Assembly (NCBI GenBank): GCA_002408085.1
Contig: DHQL01000024.1
Location: 225,296 to 289,295 of the forward strand
Direction of reading: 5' to 3'
Length of the DNA: 64,000 bases
DNA from: Spirochaeta sp. UBA5339
Lineage (GTDB): Bacteria; Spirochaetota; Spirochaetia; DSM-2461
Positions 1 to 9,032 of this stretch are shown piece by piece. Position 1 is the first letter of the stretch; the number at the start of each line of letters is the position of its first letter. The translations under genes were made by a program, and so were the position numbers. The notes under the pieces are model-generated. The model did no database searches, was not told the origin of the DNA, and saw nothing but the letters and a program-made list of their open reading frames with translations.

Positions 1-1
1 T

Positions 2-427
2 CCCTCTGATGAAATTGAAATTCAGGTTGTCGGTTCAGAAGAACCCGAACCTGTTGTTGAAGAGCCCGCTCCCGTCGTAGCGGTGGAGCCCGTTAAACCC
101 GCACCCGTTGCCCCTCCGGTACCTGCAAAGCCCGCAGAGCCCGAGTATATGGATGTAACAGTACAGGTTTTCTGGATTCAGGTCGGTTCCTACAGCTCGC
201 TGACCAAGGCGGACTCTGTAAGCTCCTACCTGGGCAGCAAGGGCCTGACAAGCACCGTACAGAGCCGCAATGTTGACGGCAAGCCTGTCTACCGGGTCAG
301 AATCGGTGCATTCAACACCAAGGCGGAAGCCGAAAAGTTTACCTCACAGGTTCAGAGCCTGGACGGCTATGAGGAGAGTTTTGTTGTTCAGTCTCCCATG
401 GTTAAGAAGGTTCCCGTCAATTCCTGA
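2..427 (+). CDS. SPOR-domain protein, C-terminal part
   Basis: The frame is open from the window edge, so the gene starts upstream; the GTG at 83 is only an internal codon. The visible part has a proline/glutamate-rich linker (P, E, V, A repeats, codons 1-45) and then a SPOR domain running from FWIQVGSYSS to about TSQVQSL, with the usual repeated pattern including YRVRIGAF. SPOR domains bind denuded septal peptidoglycan, so the protein probably acts in the periplasm or envelope at the division site. A strong terminator follows directly. The SPOR call is firm; the function of the missing N-terminal part is unknown. Confidence 0.85.
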   Translation, partial: PSDEIEIQVVGSEEPEPVVEEPAPVVAVEPVKPAPVAPPVPAKPAEPEYMDVTVQVFWIQVGSYSSLTKADSVSSYLGSKGLTSTVQSRNVDGKPVYRVRIGAFNTKAEAEKFTSQVQSLDGYEESFVVQSPMVKKVPVNS

Positions 428-455
428 TTCACACAGGACTTACCAATAAACTGCC

Positions 456-488
456 GGCCGTTCCCTCTAAGGGAGCGGCCTTTTTTTT
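456..488 (+). terminator. Intrinsic terminator after the SPOR gene
   Basis: An 11-bp stem (456-466 with 470-480, one G-U pair) closes a 3-nt loop and is followed by eight T. It separates the SPOR gene from the downstream phosphorylase. Confidence 0.85.
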
Positions 489-490
489 GT

Positions 491-518
491 TTGAATCAGC
501 ACTCATATGTTTTATACT
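491..518 (+). promoter_or_regulatory. Candidate promoter directly before the GH13 gene
   Basis: TTGAAT (491-496) and TATACT (513-518) are separated by 16 nt. The predicted transcription start would fall at about 525, on or next to the ATG at 526, which has no visible ribosome binding site. This suggests a leaderless message, but it is read from consensus matching only. Confidence 0.4.
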
Positions 519-525
519 TGAAATT

Positions 526-2253
526 ATGAAAACCAAGAAAGAGCTGATTGAATTTATTTACGGCAGTGAACTGGCCCCTTCTGTTGAAAAGAGGGTTGCC
601 CAGCTTCAGGATCAGTGGAAGGCCCTTATTACGGCCCCCGAAGTTCCCGCTGACAGACTGCCCCTGAGTCAGGACGATGTGGTCATGATCTGTTATGGCG
701 ATTCTGTCAAAAAACCGGGACTCACACCCCTTCAGGCCCTGAAGGAGTTTTCCGATCTCTGGCTCCGGGAGATGGTTTCGGGTATTCACATTCTTCCCTT
801 TTCTCCCTACACCTCGGATGACGGCTTTTCCGTTGTAGATTACCGGGAGATCAATCCCGATCTGGGAAGCTGGGATGATGTTGAGGATCTGGGTGAGAAG
901 TTCAATCTGATGTTCGACCTTGTACTGAACCACTGCAGTGCTTCCAGTCCCTGGTTCAAGGGCTTTCTGGCAGGGGAGAAGAAGTATGAAAACTACTTTC
1001 ATACGGTCGATCCCTCAACGGACCTCTCCTCGGTTTTCCGGCCCAGGGCTCTGCCGCTTCTGACAAAGTTTGAAAGAAAGGGCGATGAAGTTCATATCTG
1101 GACCACATTCAGTCCCGACCAGGTTGACCTGAACTTTTCCAATCCCGATGTGCTCCTTGAGTTTCTGGATATCTTTCTTCTCTACGCTTCCAAGGGAGCT
1201 CAGATTATCAGACTCGATGCCATCGGTTTTCTCTGGAAGGAGATCGGCACAAGCTGCATGCACCATCCCAAGACCCATGCGGTTGTACAGCTCTACAGGG
1301 CCGTTCTCAACGAGGTGGCCCCCCATGTAATCCTGCTCACCGAGACCAATGTTCCCCACAAGGAGAACATCTCCTACTTCGGCGATGGTTACAATGAGGC
1401 CCATATGGTCTATCAGTTCACCCTTCCTCCCCTTACACTGGACGCCTTTGTCCGTGAGAATGCCTCCTATTTGACAGACTGGGCGTCCTCCCTTCCGGCC
1501 GTCAACTCGGACCATACTTACTTTAACTTTATGGCGAGCCATGACGGTATCGGAGTTCTTCCTGCAAGGGGTTATCTCAGCGATCAGGAACTGGATAAAC
1601 TGATCTCTGTTGTTAAATCCAGAGGGGGAAGGGTCTCTTACAAGTCCACTCCTGATGGTGAAATTCCCTATGAGCTCAATATCAACTACCGGGATGCGGT
1701 AAATCATCCCGATCTTCCTGTGGATCTGAAGGCGAAGCAGTTTCTGGCTGCCCAGTCTGTAATGCTCTGTATGGCCGGTGTACCGGGAATCTATGTGCAC
1801 AGCCTCCTTGGTTCCGGTAACTGGACCAAAGGTGTGGAAGAGTCCGGCATAAACAGACGGATCAACAGGGAGAAACTGCAGTCCGATATCCTGATCAGGG
1901 AGCTTGAACAGGAGAACTCTCTCAGAAACCTGATCTACCGCGGGTACAAAGAGCTTCTAAAGGTTCGAAGAAGGTATAAATCCTTTGATCCCTCCTCACC
2001 CCAGACAATTCTGAAGCTTGATCCAGAGGTCTTTGCTTTGATCAGAACAGCCTATGACGGCAGCGGTTCGGTGCTCTGTCTGCAGAATACCTCCAGAAGA
2101 AGACTGGATATGGTTCTTGACGGCAGAAACTGTCCTGTTCCCCTGCCAGGAGAGTGCTCCAGTCTGACCGACGGCTCCTCTGTGATTGAGACTGAGGAGG
2201 GCAGATGGGAGATTATTCTGGAACCCTATGAGGTCTGCTGGGTAGCCTTCTGA
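526..2253 (+). CDS. GH13 subfamily 18 sugar phosphorylase
   Basis: A 575-residue member of the sucrose phosphorylase/glucosylglycerate phosphorylase group (GH13_18), which cleaves an alpha-glucoside with phosphate to release glucose 1-phosphate in the cytoplasm. Visible motifs are the first barrel region IHILPFSPYTSDDGFSVVDY (about 88-107), the nucleophile region RLDAIGF (Asp231), the acid/base LLTETNVPH (Glu273) and the third acid in ASHDGIG (Asp340). The length fits the family. The ATG at 526 was chosen because the upstream in-frame start at 487 lies in the terminator T-run. The gene stands alone. Sucrose versus glucosylglycerate or another acceptor cannot be decided from sequence. Confidence 0.85.
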   Translation: MKTKKELIEFIYGSELAPSVEKRVAQLQDQWKALITAPEVPADRLPLSQDDVVMICYGDSVKKPGLTPLQALKEFSDLWLREMVSGIHILPFSPYTSDDGFSVVDYREINPDLGSWDDVEDLGEKFNLMFDLVLNHCSASSPWFKGFLAGEKKYENYFHTVDPSTDLSSVFRPRALPLLTKFERKGDEVHIWTTFSPDQVDLNFSNPDVLLEFLDIFLLYASKGAQIIRLDAIGFLWKEIGTSCMHHPKTHAVVQLYRAVLNEVAPHVILLTETNVPHKENISYFGDGYNEAHMVYQFTLPPLTLDAFVRENASYLTDWASSLPAVNSDHTYFNFMASHDGIGVLPARGYLSDQELDKLISVVKSRGGRVSYKSTPDGEIPYELNINYRDAVNHPDLPVDLKAKQFLAAQSVMLCMAGVPGIYVHSLLGSGNWTKGVEESGINRRINREKLQSDILIRELEQENSLRNLIYRGYKELLKVRRRYKSFDPSSPQTILKLDPEVFALIRTAYDGSGSVLCLQNTSRRRLDMVLDGRNCPVPLPGECSSLTDGSSVIETEEGRWEIILEPYEVCWVAF

Positions 2254-2263
2254 TTCGAAAGGA

Positions 2264-4300
2264 TCAGTTCAGTTCAAGGCAGTTGTTCAGGTAGTATGCC
2301 GCTGCTCCGTCATCGGGGTTTGCCTTAAGAACTCTGTGAAAGAGGACGGCCGCCTCTTCATAACGCATGATTTCATAGTTCATCAGCCCCTCTTCAAAGA
2401 GGGGTTTTGTATCTTTTTTCAGTTTATGTTCATCATCAGAAAGGCTGTCAAAAATCTCGATAATGCCGATGGGGTCCCGTTTCCCCTTGACTATGGTAGT
2501 ACCAAGGTTTCTGCTCTCAAAGGCTTCCGGTTTTTCCAGGGAAACGAATAGGTCGCTGCTCACAATAATGGAGGCACCGTACCGGGAGGTCATCTCCTCC
2601 ATTGTATGGGCAAGCTTAACAGAGTCGGAGATGATTCCCGTTTCCGCCTGATCCGGTGATCCTATGCTGCCCACCATCAGACCTCCGCTGTGGAGTCCGA
2701 CTCCCATGGAAAGCCTGGGGGTCCCCTCCTTTCTGCGGTTCCTGTTGAAGATCTTTACGGCCTCCTGCAGCTTTACCGCCGTTTTCAGAGCCTTGTCGGG
2801 AGACTCCGGAAAGAGAGCCATAATACCGTCACCGATATACTTGTCCGCAAAGCCGTCTGCCTCTCTGATCAGGGGAAGAACTCCCGAGAGAAAGCTTTTA
2901 ATGGCGTCAAGACTCTCTTCGGGGCTCAGGGCCTCGGAGAGGGTGGTAAGGGACCGGATATCAGCGTAGAGGATGGTAACCTTTTTCAGGGTCGGATCAT
3001 CATCCTCCACCTCAACCACACTGTCCTTGTTCAGGTATTCCATAAACTTGAAGGGGAGAAACCGGGAGATGGACCGGTTAAAGTCTTTCAGGTTTACTGT
3101 CAGGTCTTCAATGGTTCTGAAGGAGTAGGCATATCGTCTTGAAAGCATGATGGTCTGACTCACCATAAAAAAGATAAATCCGAAGGGGGAGACATAGATG
3201 GTATGAATCAGCATATTCGAGTAGAGGATGTCATTGATTACCGAAACAAAGAGGGCAATCATTGAAACCAGGATAATCACAGCGCCGTTCCGTTTTTCCA
3301 TGCTTGCCTTGACGATGACGCTGAAACTGTAAAGGAGTCCTGCCGCCAGAATGGCTTCCGCAGGTACTATCAGATGGTTGGACAGTCTTACGGGCATCAG
3401 AATCAGAACGGCGCCCAGTACCAGAGTCAGGGCTGTGTAGGAGTGAAGGACCTTTTTATTGAACTCCACCGGAAAGAGGTGGTAGAAGTACCACATGGAG
3501 AATCCCGCAGAAGCGGAGAAGGGGAGGAACTCCAGACGTCTTGCCAGCTCCCAGGGGAATAAGGGAAAGTAGAAGGTGAGGAGCTGCTCCCCTGTTGTGA
3601 TAATCCTTATGAAGAAGACCAGACTCAGCAGGGCAAGGTAGTAGGCGGCTCTCTCCTCCCTTCTGAAAATGCTGAAAACAAGAAAGTAGACCGTCACAAA
3701 AAACATCATCCCTGCCAGAAGGGAGGAGAAGACAATCTTGGTGGTGTAGAACCGTAATATCTCAGCAGGAGTTCCTATGTAGAAATTTCTCCAGATACCG
3801 CTCTTGCGGTAGTGGAAGTTGCTGACCTGGAAGACAATCTCCTCCCTGATTCCTCTGGCTGTGAAGCTGATGCACCGGGGAAGGAACTGAGGCACCGAAC
3901 TTTCTCTGTCCCTGCCGACAGTCCCGTTGGCAGAGAGCAGATCTCCGTTCAGATAGAGCCTGTAGGCCGAAACCGCCTCGGGAACATAGAGGGTGTAGAT
4001 CTCTCCCTTTTCCAGCCCCTCCAGAACCAGAGTGTAGCTTGCATATCCCTGGGGAGGATAGTCTCCCGCGGCAGCCCAGTTTCCCGGTGCCTTTACCCAT
4101 TCCCCCCCGGTGGAGGGGATCTCTGTTAATAATTCATTCCAGTGAAACCCCCATACTCCCTTGACGGGCAGGATATCTTCCCCCCTGCCCAGAACAGAGA
4201 GATCGATAATTCCCCTTTTTGCTATGGGGTGGGGCTCTGCGGAAAAAAGCACAAAGAGGCAGGAGAAGAACATTGTCAGGAGAAGCAGTTGTTTTTTCAT
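2264..4300 (-). CDS. Receptor-type class III adenylate cyclase (7TM, TPR tail)
   Basis: A 678-residue protein with a signal peptide (1-21), an extracytoplasmic beta-sandwich region (about 30-180, like 7TMR-DISM sensor domains), about seven hydrophobic segments (185-385), a class III cyclase domain (about 438-610) and a short TPR-like tail. Metal-binding Asp447 (YADIRSL) and Asp491 (KYIGDGIMALF) are present, and Lys487 and Asp559 fit ATP selection. The usual DxVNxAxRxE motif instead reads DSVKLAHTME, so the transition-state Asn and Arg are Lys562 and Thr566. The family makes cAMP in response to an external ligand, but activity here is doubtful. The gene is monocistronic and convergent with the GH13 gene. 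Confidence 0.85.
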   Translation of the reverse strand: MKKQLLLLTMFFSCLFVLFSAEPHPIAKRGIIDLSVLGRGEDILPVKGVWGFHWNELLTEIPSTGGEWVKAPGNWAAAGDYPPQGYASYTLVLEGLEKGEIYTLYVPEAVSAYRLYLNGDLLSANGTVGRDRESSVPQFLPRCISFTARGIREEIVFQVSNFHYRKSGIWRNFYIGTPAEILRFYTTKIVFSSLLAGMMFFVTVYFLVFSIFRREERAAYYLALLSLVFFIRIITTGEQLLTFYFPLFPWELARRLEFLPFSASAGFSMWYFYHLFPVEFNKKVLHSYTALTLVLGAVLILMPVRLSNHLIVPAEAILAAGLLYSFSVIVKASMEKRNGAVIILVSMIALFVSVINDILYSNMLIHTIYVSPFGFIFFMVSQTIMLSRRYAYSFRTIEDLTVNLKDFNRSISRFLPFKFMEYLNKDSVVEVEDDDPTLKKVTILYADIRSLTTLSEALSPEESLDAIKSFLSGVLPLIREADGFADKYIGDGIMALFPESPDKALKTAVKLQEAVKIFNRNRRKEGTPRLSMGVGLHSGGLMVGSIGSPDQAETGIISDSVKLAHTMEEMTSRYGASIIVSSDLFVSLEKPEAFESRNLGTTIVKGKRDPIGIIEIFDSLSDDEHKLKKDTKPLFEEGLMNYEIMRYEEAAVLFHRVLKANPDDGAAAYYLNNCLELN

Positions 4301-4385
4301 AGGGTACTTGTTTTACAATATATCACCAGACCAATAGAATAAAAATAAAATTTTATTCAAGCTTACCGTATAGGCCTTTTCGCCC

Positions 4386-4414
4386 TTCTCAGCCCCGAAT
4401 CTTTTTAATATAAT
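4386..4414 (+). promoter_or_regulatory. Candidate promoter for pyrFE-mscS
   Basis: A perfect TATAAT at 4409-4414 lies 17 nt after a weak TTCTCA (4386-4391). It gives a leader of about 55 nt before the ATG at 4478, whose GGAG lies at 4464-4467. Read by eye against the sigma-70 consensus. Confidence 0.45.
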
Positions 4415-4477
4415 TAGCAAAATTCAAACATGATACTGACCATGCGATGGTAGAAAATCAATCGGAGTAATAATTAC

Positions 4478-5902
4478 ATGACATTTTTTGAAAAACTGGA
4501 ATCGGTCTGCTTTGAGAAGGACACCCTTCTCTGTGTAGGTCTTGATCCCCGTGTGGACGCTAAGAAAGGAACCGGTCAGGCTCTTAAAGCCATAGTCGAG
4601 CAGAACAGACGGATCATTGAGGAAACCCTCCCTTACACAGCCTGTTACAAGCCCAATATCGCTTTTTTCGAGGTTTACGGTCCCGAAGGACTTCAGGCCC
4701 TGAGCGAAACCCTTTCACTGATCCCCAGGGAAGTTCCCGTTCTCATTGATGCCAAAAGAAACGATATCGGTTCCACAGCCCAGGCCTATGCCGATGCCCT
4801 GATCGACTACTACAAGGCCGACGCGGTAACCCTCAGCCCCTACATGGGACGGGATGCGGTTGATCCCTTCCTGGCCAAGGGCGACAAGCACGGAGCCTTC
4901 CTCCTGTGCCGTACAACCAACCCCGGTGCCGGAGCCATTCAGGACCTCCAGGTAAAAACTCCCGGCGGGAATTTTGAAGACCTCTACATCGCCACAGCCC
5001 GCGAGTGTATCAGCTGGGGCAGTCAGATCGGTCTGGTTGTTGCCGGAAACGATACAGAAGCCCTTAAGAAAGTAAGAGCAGCCTGTCCCGACACATGGTT
5101 CCTGACTCCCGGAATCGGTACACAGGGCGGAGACATGCTGGAAGCAGTATCCGCAGGATGCCGTGCCGACGGACTGGGTATCCTTCCCAATGTTTCCAGG
5201 TCAGTAGCAGGGGCTGCGGAGCCCGGCAAGGCGGCCAAAGAGTTCAGAGACAAGCTGAACGATGCCAGAGCAAAGAGAAACACCGTACAGGGTGTAACCC
5301 TTGAAGATCTGAGAAAAGACAAGATCATGAAGGGACTGATCAAGAGCGAGTGTTTCCGGGTAGGCGAGTTCACCCTGAAGTCCGGAAAGAAGTCTCCCTT
5401 CTATATCGACCTGAGAAGAACATCTTCAGACGCATCCCTTTTAGCGGAAGTCGCCAAAGGATATGCCGAACTGATAAAGGATCTTGACTATGACAGAATC
5501 GCCGGTATCCCCGTAGCCGCACTGCCCCTGGCTACAGCGGTATCCCTGGAAGCGGGAATCCCCATGATCTACCCCCGTATGACCATGAAGGAGCATGGAA
5601 CCGGAAACAGAATCGAAGGTGAATACAAGAAGGGCGAGAAGGTTCTTCTTCTGGATGACCTGATCACTACAGGAAAATCCAAGGTGGAAGCCATTGAGAT
5701 CTTAAGAGAGGCCGGCCTTGTTGTGGAAGACCTGATTGTTCTTCTGGAAAGAGGAGTACAGGGACGCAAGGACATGGAAGCTGCAGGAATCAACCTTCAC
5801 AGCTACGCCCATGTTAGCGAACTTTTAAAGCCCTGCCATGAACTCGGTCTGATCGATGAGAAACAGCTTGAAGATATGCTGGAGTATGCTGCGAAGGAGT
5901 AA
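4478..5902 (+). CDS. pyrFE: Fused OMP decarboxylase / orotate phosphoribosyltransferase
   Basis: A bifunctional UMP synthase of 474 residues carrying out the last two steps of de novo pyrimidine synthesis. Residues 1-270 are a type 2 orotidine 5'-phosphate decarboxylase with the catalytic block DAKRNDIGSTA (Asp91, Lys93, Asp96). Residues about 280-474 are orotate phosphoribosyltransferase with SGKKSPFYIDLR (302-313) and the PRPP loop VLLLDDLITTGKS (389-401). The order, decarboxylase first, is the reverse of animal UMPS; this order is known in some bacteria and in kinetoplastids. A GGAG precedes the ATG. The MscS gene follows after 3 nt, using an AAGGAG inside the end of this gene, so the two are probably co-transcribed. 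Confidence 0.93.
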   Translation: MTFFEKLESVCFEKDTLLCVGLDPRVDAKKGTGQALKAIVEQNRRIIEETLPYTACYKPNIAFFEVYGPEGLQALSETLSLIPREVPVLIDAKRNDIGSTAQAYADALIDYYKADAVTLSPYMGRDAVDPFLAKGDKHGAFLLCRTTNPGAGAIQDLQVKTPGGNFEDLYIATARECISWGSQIGLVVAGNDTEALKKVRAACPDTWFLTPGIGTQGGDMLEAVSAGCRADGLGILPNVSRSVAGAAEPGKAAKEFRDKLNDARAKRNTVQGVTLEDLRKDKIMKGLIKSECFRVGEFTLKSGKKSPFYIDLRRTSSDASLLAEVAKGYAELIKDLDYDRIAGIPVAALPLATAVSLEAGIPMIYPRMTMKEHGTGNRIEGEYKKGEKVLLLDDLITTGKSKVEAIEILREAGLVVEDLIVLLERGVQGRKDMEAAGINLHSYAHVSELLKPCHELGLIDEKQLEDMLEYAAKE

Positions 5903-5905
5903 TCA

Positions 5906-7123
5906 ATGGAATATTTCAGAACCTTTATCGAGATACTGACCCGTGATATACAGATCGGGACCGTGGCCCTGCCATTCAGTATTCTTGGGCTGATCACCCG
6001 GGTGGTACTGCCCTTTGCGGCCATGCTGCTGGGGTACTATCTGCTGCGCTGGGGAATTAAAAAGATCCTCTCTTTGACCAAGCTCAAGGAGGAGACCAGC
6101 CTCAAGGTACAGCGCTACACGAAACTGGTTCTGAAAGTTCTTGTTCTGGCAGGCCTTATTGCCTCCATAGGCAGCCTGCTGGAGAAAGAGATCTACTACT
6201 GGATCAGCCGCTTTATCGGTGTACTGAACCAGCCCTTCTTTGTTTCAGGCAATACAAGGGTATCGGTGGTTACTCTGCTGATGCTGATCCCCGTCTTCTA
6301 TGCCGCCTCCTGGGCGGGGAAATACGCCCGGAAGATGCTGGACTCATCCCTCTTCGACCAGTTCGGACTGGATGAGGCCAAGAAGTTCTCCATCGGCAGT
6401 CTGACCCGCTACCTGGTTATGAGTCTGGTCTTTCTTTTCGGACTCTCGGTTGTAGGTATCGATCTCTCCGCTCTGAGCGTTATCCTCGGTGTACTCGGTA
6501 TTGGTCTCGGTTTCGGTCTCCAGGGCATAGTGTCCAACTTCTTTGCCGGCCTGATCATCATCTCCACCCGTCCCATCAAAGAGGGCGACAGGGTCAGCGT
6601 CAACGGCTTTGACGGAATCGTACAGAACATCCGCTTTATCTCCACCGATATCAAAACCTTCGAGAATGAAAACGTTATCATTCCCAACTCCCACTTTACC
6701 GACAACGCGGTGCATAACTTCTCCTACACCGACCGGAAGGTGGTTATCATCAACGAGATCGGCGTATCATACGATGCGGATCTGGAACAGGTGCAGAGCA
6801 TCCTTGAAGAGATCAACAGAAGAAACCCCTGGCGCCATGAGGGACCGGAGAACGTGGTCCGTGTCCTGGGATTTGGTGACAGCAGCATCAACCTGGCCCT
6901 GCGGACCCTGGTAAAGGACCTCTCCTTCAAGATTGATGCCTTCTCCTGGACAAATATGGAGATCTGGAAGACCTTCAAGACCGAGGGCGTGGAGATTCCC
7001 TTTCCCCAGAGGGTGGTACATATTCAGTCACCCGCTCCTGCAGCTCCCGACTTTGATCCCTCCGGTGCCACGGCACAGGCCAACGGTCTGATGGAGTCCA
7101 CAGGCGATTCCGACGAGGACTGA
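5906..7123 (+). CDS. MscS-family mechanosensitive channel
   Basis: A 405-residue small-conductance mechanosensitive channel that opens under membrane tension to release solutes. N-terminal hydrophobic segments lie at about 20-50, 70-90, 105-128 and 155-180. The pore-lining TM3 and following beta domain are unmistakable: LGVLGIGLGFGLQGIVSNFF with its Gly/Ala packing, then RPIKEGDRV and NVIIPNSHF. The C-terminal 30 residues are acidic and probably disordered. It is larger than E. coli MscS (286 residues), with extra N-terminal helices. It lies 3 nt after pyrFE and is probably translated from the same message. Confidence 0.9.
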   Translation: MEYFRTFIEILTRDIQIGTVALPFSILGLITRVVLPFAAMLLGYYLLRWGIKKILSLTKLKEETSLKVQRYTKLVLKVLVLAGLIASIGSLLEKEIYYWISRFIGVLNQPFFVSGNTRVSVVTLLMLIPVFYAASWAGKYARKMLDSSLFDQFGLDEAKKFSIGSLTRYLVMSLVFLFGLSVVGIDLSALSVILGVLGIGLGFGLQGIVSNFFAGLIIISTRPIKEGDRVSVNGFDGIVQNIRFISTDIKTFENENVIIPNSHFTDNAVHNFSYTDRKVVIINEIGVSYDADLEQVQSILEEINRRNPWRHEGPENVVRVLGFGDSSINLALRTLVKDLSFKIDAFSWTNMEIWKTFKTEGVEIPFPQRVVHIQSPAPAAPDFDPSGATAQANGLMESTGDSDED

Positions 7124-7151
7124 TTCTGTCAGTTGATTGATTCCGGTAACC

Positions 7152-7191
7152 GGTTCTCAATTACAAGATCGGATACCCGGAATTGAGTACC
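7152..7191. terminator. Hairpin between convergent mscS and methyltransferase genes
   Basis: An 11-position stem (7152-7162 with 7181-7191, one T-T mismatch) closes an 18-nt loop, between two convergent stop codons. There is no T-run of the usual length on either side, so it may be a weak or Rho-assisted terminator. Confidence 0.4.
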
Positions 7192-7219
7192 TTATTGAAT
7201 TTCCCGATGTAGAAGAGCT

Positions 7220-8428
7220 TTAGTTCTTCTTGAGAAGAAGCCCGCGGTTTCCCTTGAACCGGTCATCCACAATAACCTTGAATCCCTTAAGCAGTTTCTC
7301 CAGCTGTGAGAGGTCGTTGCTTCTGCCCATAATAAAGCAGTACTTTCCCTTCTTTGTCAGGCGAAAGGCAGTGTCCGCCAGCTCCTGGTGCCATTTGACC
7401 CTTGTTATGGGGTTGAGATTCATAAAGATAGAATCAAACTCGCCTTCACCGTAGATGTCGTTGAGAAAGGACTCGTCTCCCAGTTCTACAGATGAGAGTT
7501 CGCCGTCAAACTGTGTTTTCAGGTTGTGCAGGGTGATTTTGTTCTGCAGGGAGTCCCTGGAGGCCAGAGCGATGGACCTGAAGTGGTTGCTCTTCTTGTT
7601 ATTCAGCCAGGCCGGGAGATGTCCCTGGCCGGGGTTCCAGAACAGCGCCTTGCCGCCGAAGGAGTTGTGGTTCAGGAGCTCTCCCTCCAGATGGAGAGTG
7701 TAGCTCAGCTGATCGAAGTCAGGGAGGTTATACACCGTGGAGAGGGTGTAGGTATCATCTACAAGCTTGAAGCTCCCTGTGCGGCGGATATAGCGGTCAA
7801 AATCAAGGTTTACCTCTGCGGTGCCGGCGCCGAAGTGGTAGACCGTGTGCATCTTGGTGGCTTCGGTGTAGAGAAGCTCTGCTCCCGAGTCTTTGATGGC
7901 GTCTCCCACAACATCCTTCAGGGTGTCAACGATAACTACGGCGACCCTTCCGGTCTCTGTGACTGTGGCCGAGGCCTTGATCACAAAGTCCCTGATCACA
8001 TGGTCTCCCGCCTTGGCGGGGATATTGCAGAGGACGAGGTCCAGCGACCGGGGCTCTGTTCCGTCAAGAAGAAGGCCGGTTTCAAGATAAGAGTCCTCAA
8101 GGGCAATGCCGTTCAGTGCGGCATTGTGGGCCGTGAACTTCACCGCCAGAGCGTCCCTGTCCTGGAATTTCATATCCAGGGAGGGATACTTTTTTTTAAG
8201 GCAGATGCCTAAAACTCCGGTACCGCAGCCAGTGTCCAGAGCATTTTTATAGTCAGCCAGAGGGGCTTCCTTGGCCAGAGTCTTCAACAGGAGCCGGGAA
8301 CCGGCGTCCACGTCAAAACTGCTGAACAGCCCTAAAGAGAGGTCGAACTTGAGCTTCTCTCCATGAAACTGAAAGGGTACCTGCTTGTTAACAAGCTTGA
8401 GTAATCGGGAATCTGCCTTGTATTTCAT
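7220..8428 (-). CDS. RsmC/YbxB-like SAM methyltransferase, two-domain
   Basis: A 402-residue protein made of two Rossmann-like halves. The N-terminal half has a good SAM motif I (ALDTGCGTGVLGI, about residues 62-74) and the MTS-family motif IV in the form CNIPAKAGDHVI, which aligns with NPPxRAGKxxI of RsmC/YbxB but lacks the second proline. The C-terminal half keeps the fold (FMNLNPITRVKWHQ) but has no motif I. In RsmC and RlmG it is the C-terminal half that is active, so the arrangement is reversed here. The likely substrate is rRNA, by inference. It starts 3 nt after the EF-P stop, so it is the third gene of epmA-efp-methyltransferase. Confidence 0.75.
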   Translation of the reverse strand: MKYKADSRLLKLVNKQVPFQFHGEKLKFDLSLGLFSSFDVDAGSRLLLKTLAKEAPLADYKNALDTGCGTGVLGICLKKKYPSLDMKFQDRDALAVKFTAHNAALNGIALEDSYLETGLLLDGTEPRSLDLVLCNIPAKAGDHVIRDFVIKASATVTETGRVAVVIVDTLKDVVGDAIKDSGAELLYTEATKMHTVYHFGAGTAEVNLDFDRYIRRTGSFKLVDDTYTLSTVYNLPDFDQLSYTLHLEGELLNHNSFGGKALFWNPGQGHLPAWLNNKKSNHFRSIALASRDSLQNKITLHNLKTQFDGELSSVELGDESFLNDIYGEGEFDSIFMNLNPITRVKWHQELADTAFRLTKKGKYCFIMGRSNDLSQLEKLLKGFKVIVDDRFKGNRGLLLKKN

Positions 8429-8431
8429 ATA

Positions 8432-9001
8432 TCAGTTATTAACTCTTTCCTGATATTCTTTTGTCTCAACATTGATTCTGATCTTCTCACCCTCTTTGAT
8501 GAAGATGGGAACCTTTACGGTCAGACCTGTTTCAACTTTTACGTACTTTGTAGCTCCCTGAACGGTGTCGCCCTTAACAGCCTCTTCGGCTTCGGTTACG
8601 ATCAGGTCCATTTTGGGGGGGAGTTTGATGTCCAGAGACTCTTCGCCCCAGCGTACTACCTTGTAGGATTCTCCCTCTCTGAGGAAGTACTGCATGTCCT
8701 CCATGGATGCCATGGGGATCTCGTACTGGTCGTAGGTGTCTGCATTCATAAAGTGGTAGCTCTCGCCGTCGGCGTAAAGGAACTGTGATGCCACATCGAT
8801 TACATCAATCTCTTCAACGATGTCCTGTGTCTTGTGTGTTACTTTCAGTACGGCGCCTGTTCTGAGGTTCTTCAGCTTGAGTCTGCAGAAGGCGGAACCC
8901 TTACCTGGGTTTACGAATTCTCTTTCAACAACGATAAAGGGGATGTCCTTTTCCAGAAGAAAAGTTCCCTTGGCAATTGAGCCTGCTTTAATCTGTCCCA
9001 T
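8432..9001 (-). CDS. efp: Elongation factor P
   Basis: A 189-residue EF-P, which enters the ribosomal E site and relieves stalling at polyproline stretches. The three-beta-barrel protein begins MGQIKAGSIAKGT. The modification loop reads NPGKGSAF with Lys34 at the same position as the beta-lysylated Lys34 of E. coli. The ATG at 9001 was chosen over an upstream in-frame ATG because AAAGGA precedes it at good spacing and the EF-P N-terminus matches. The gene lies 31 nt after epmA, which encodes the enzyme that modifies it, so the pair is functionally linked. Confidence 0.95.
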   Translation of the reverse strand: MGQIKAGSIAKGTFLLEKDIPFIVVEREFVNPGKGSAFCRLKLKNLRTGAVLKVTHKTQDIVEEIDVIDVASQFLYADGESYHFMNADTYDQYEIPMASMEDMQYFLREGESYKVVRWGEESLDIKLPPKMDLIVTEAEEAVKGDTVQGATKYVKVETGLTVKVPIFIKEGEKIRINVETKEYQERVNN

Positions 9002-9032
9002 TTTAATTTCCTTTGGTTCTATTCTATGCCTG

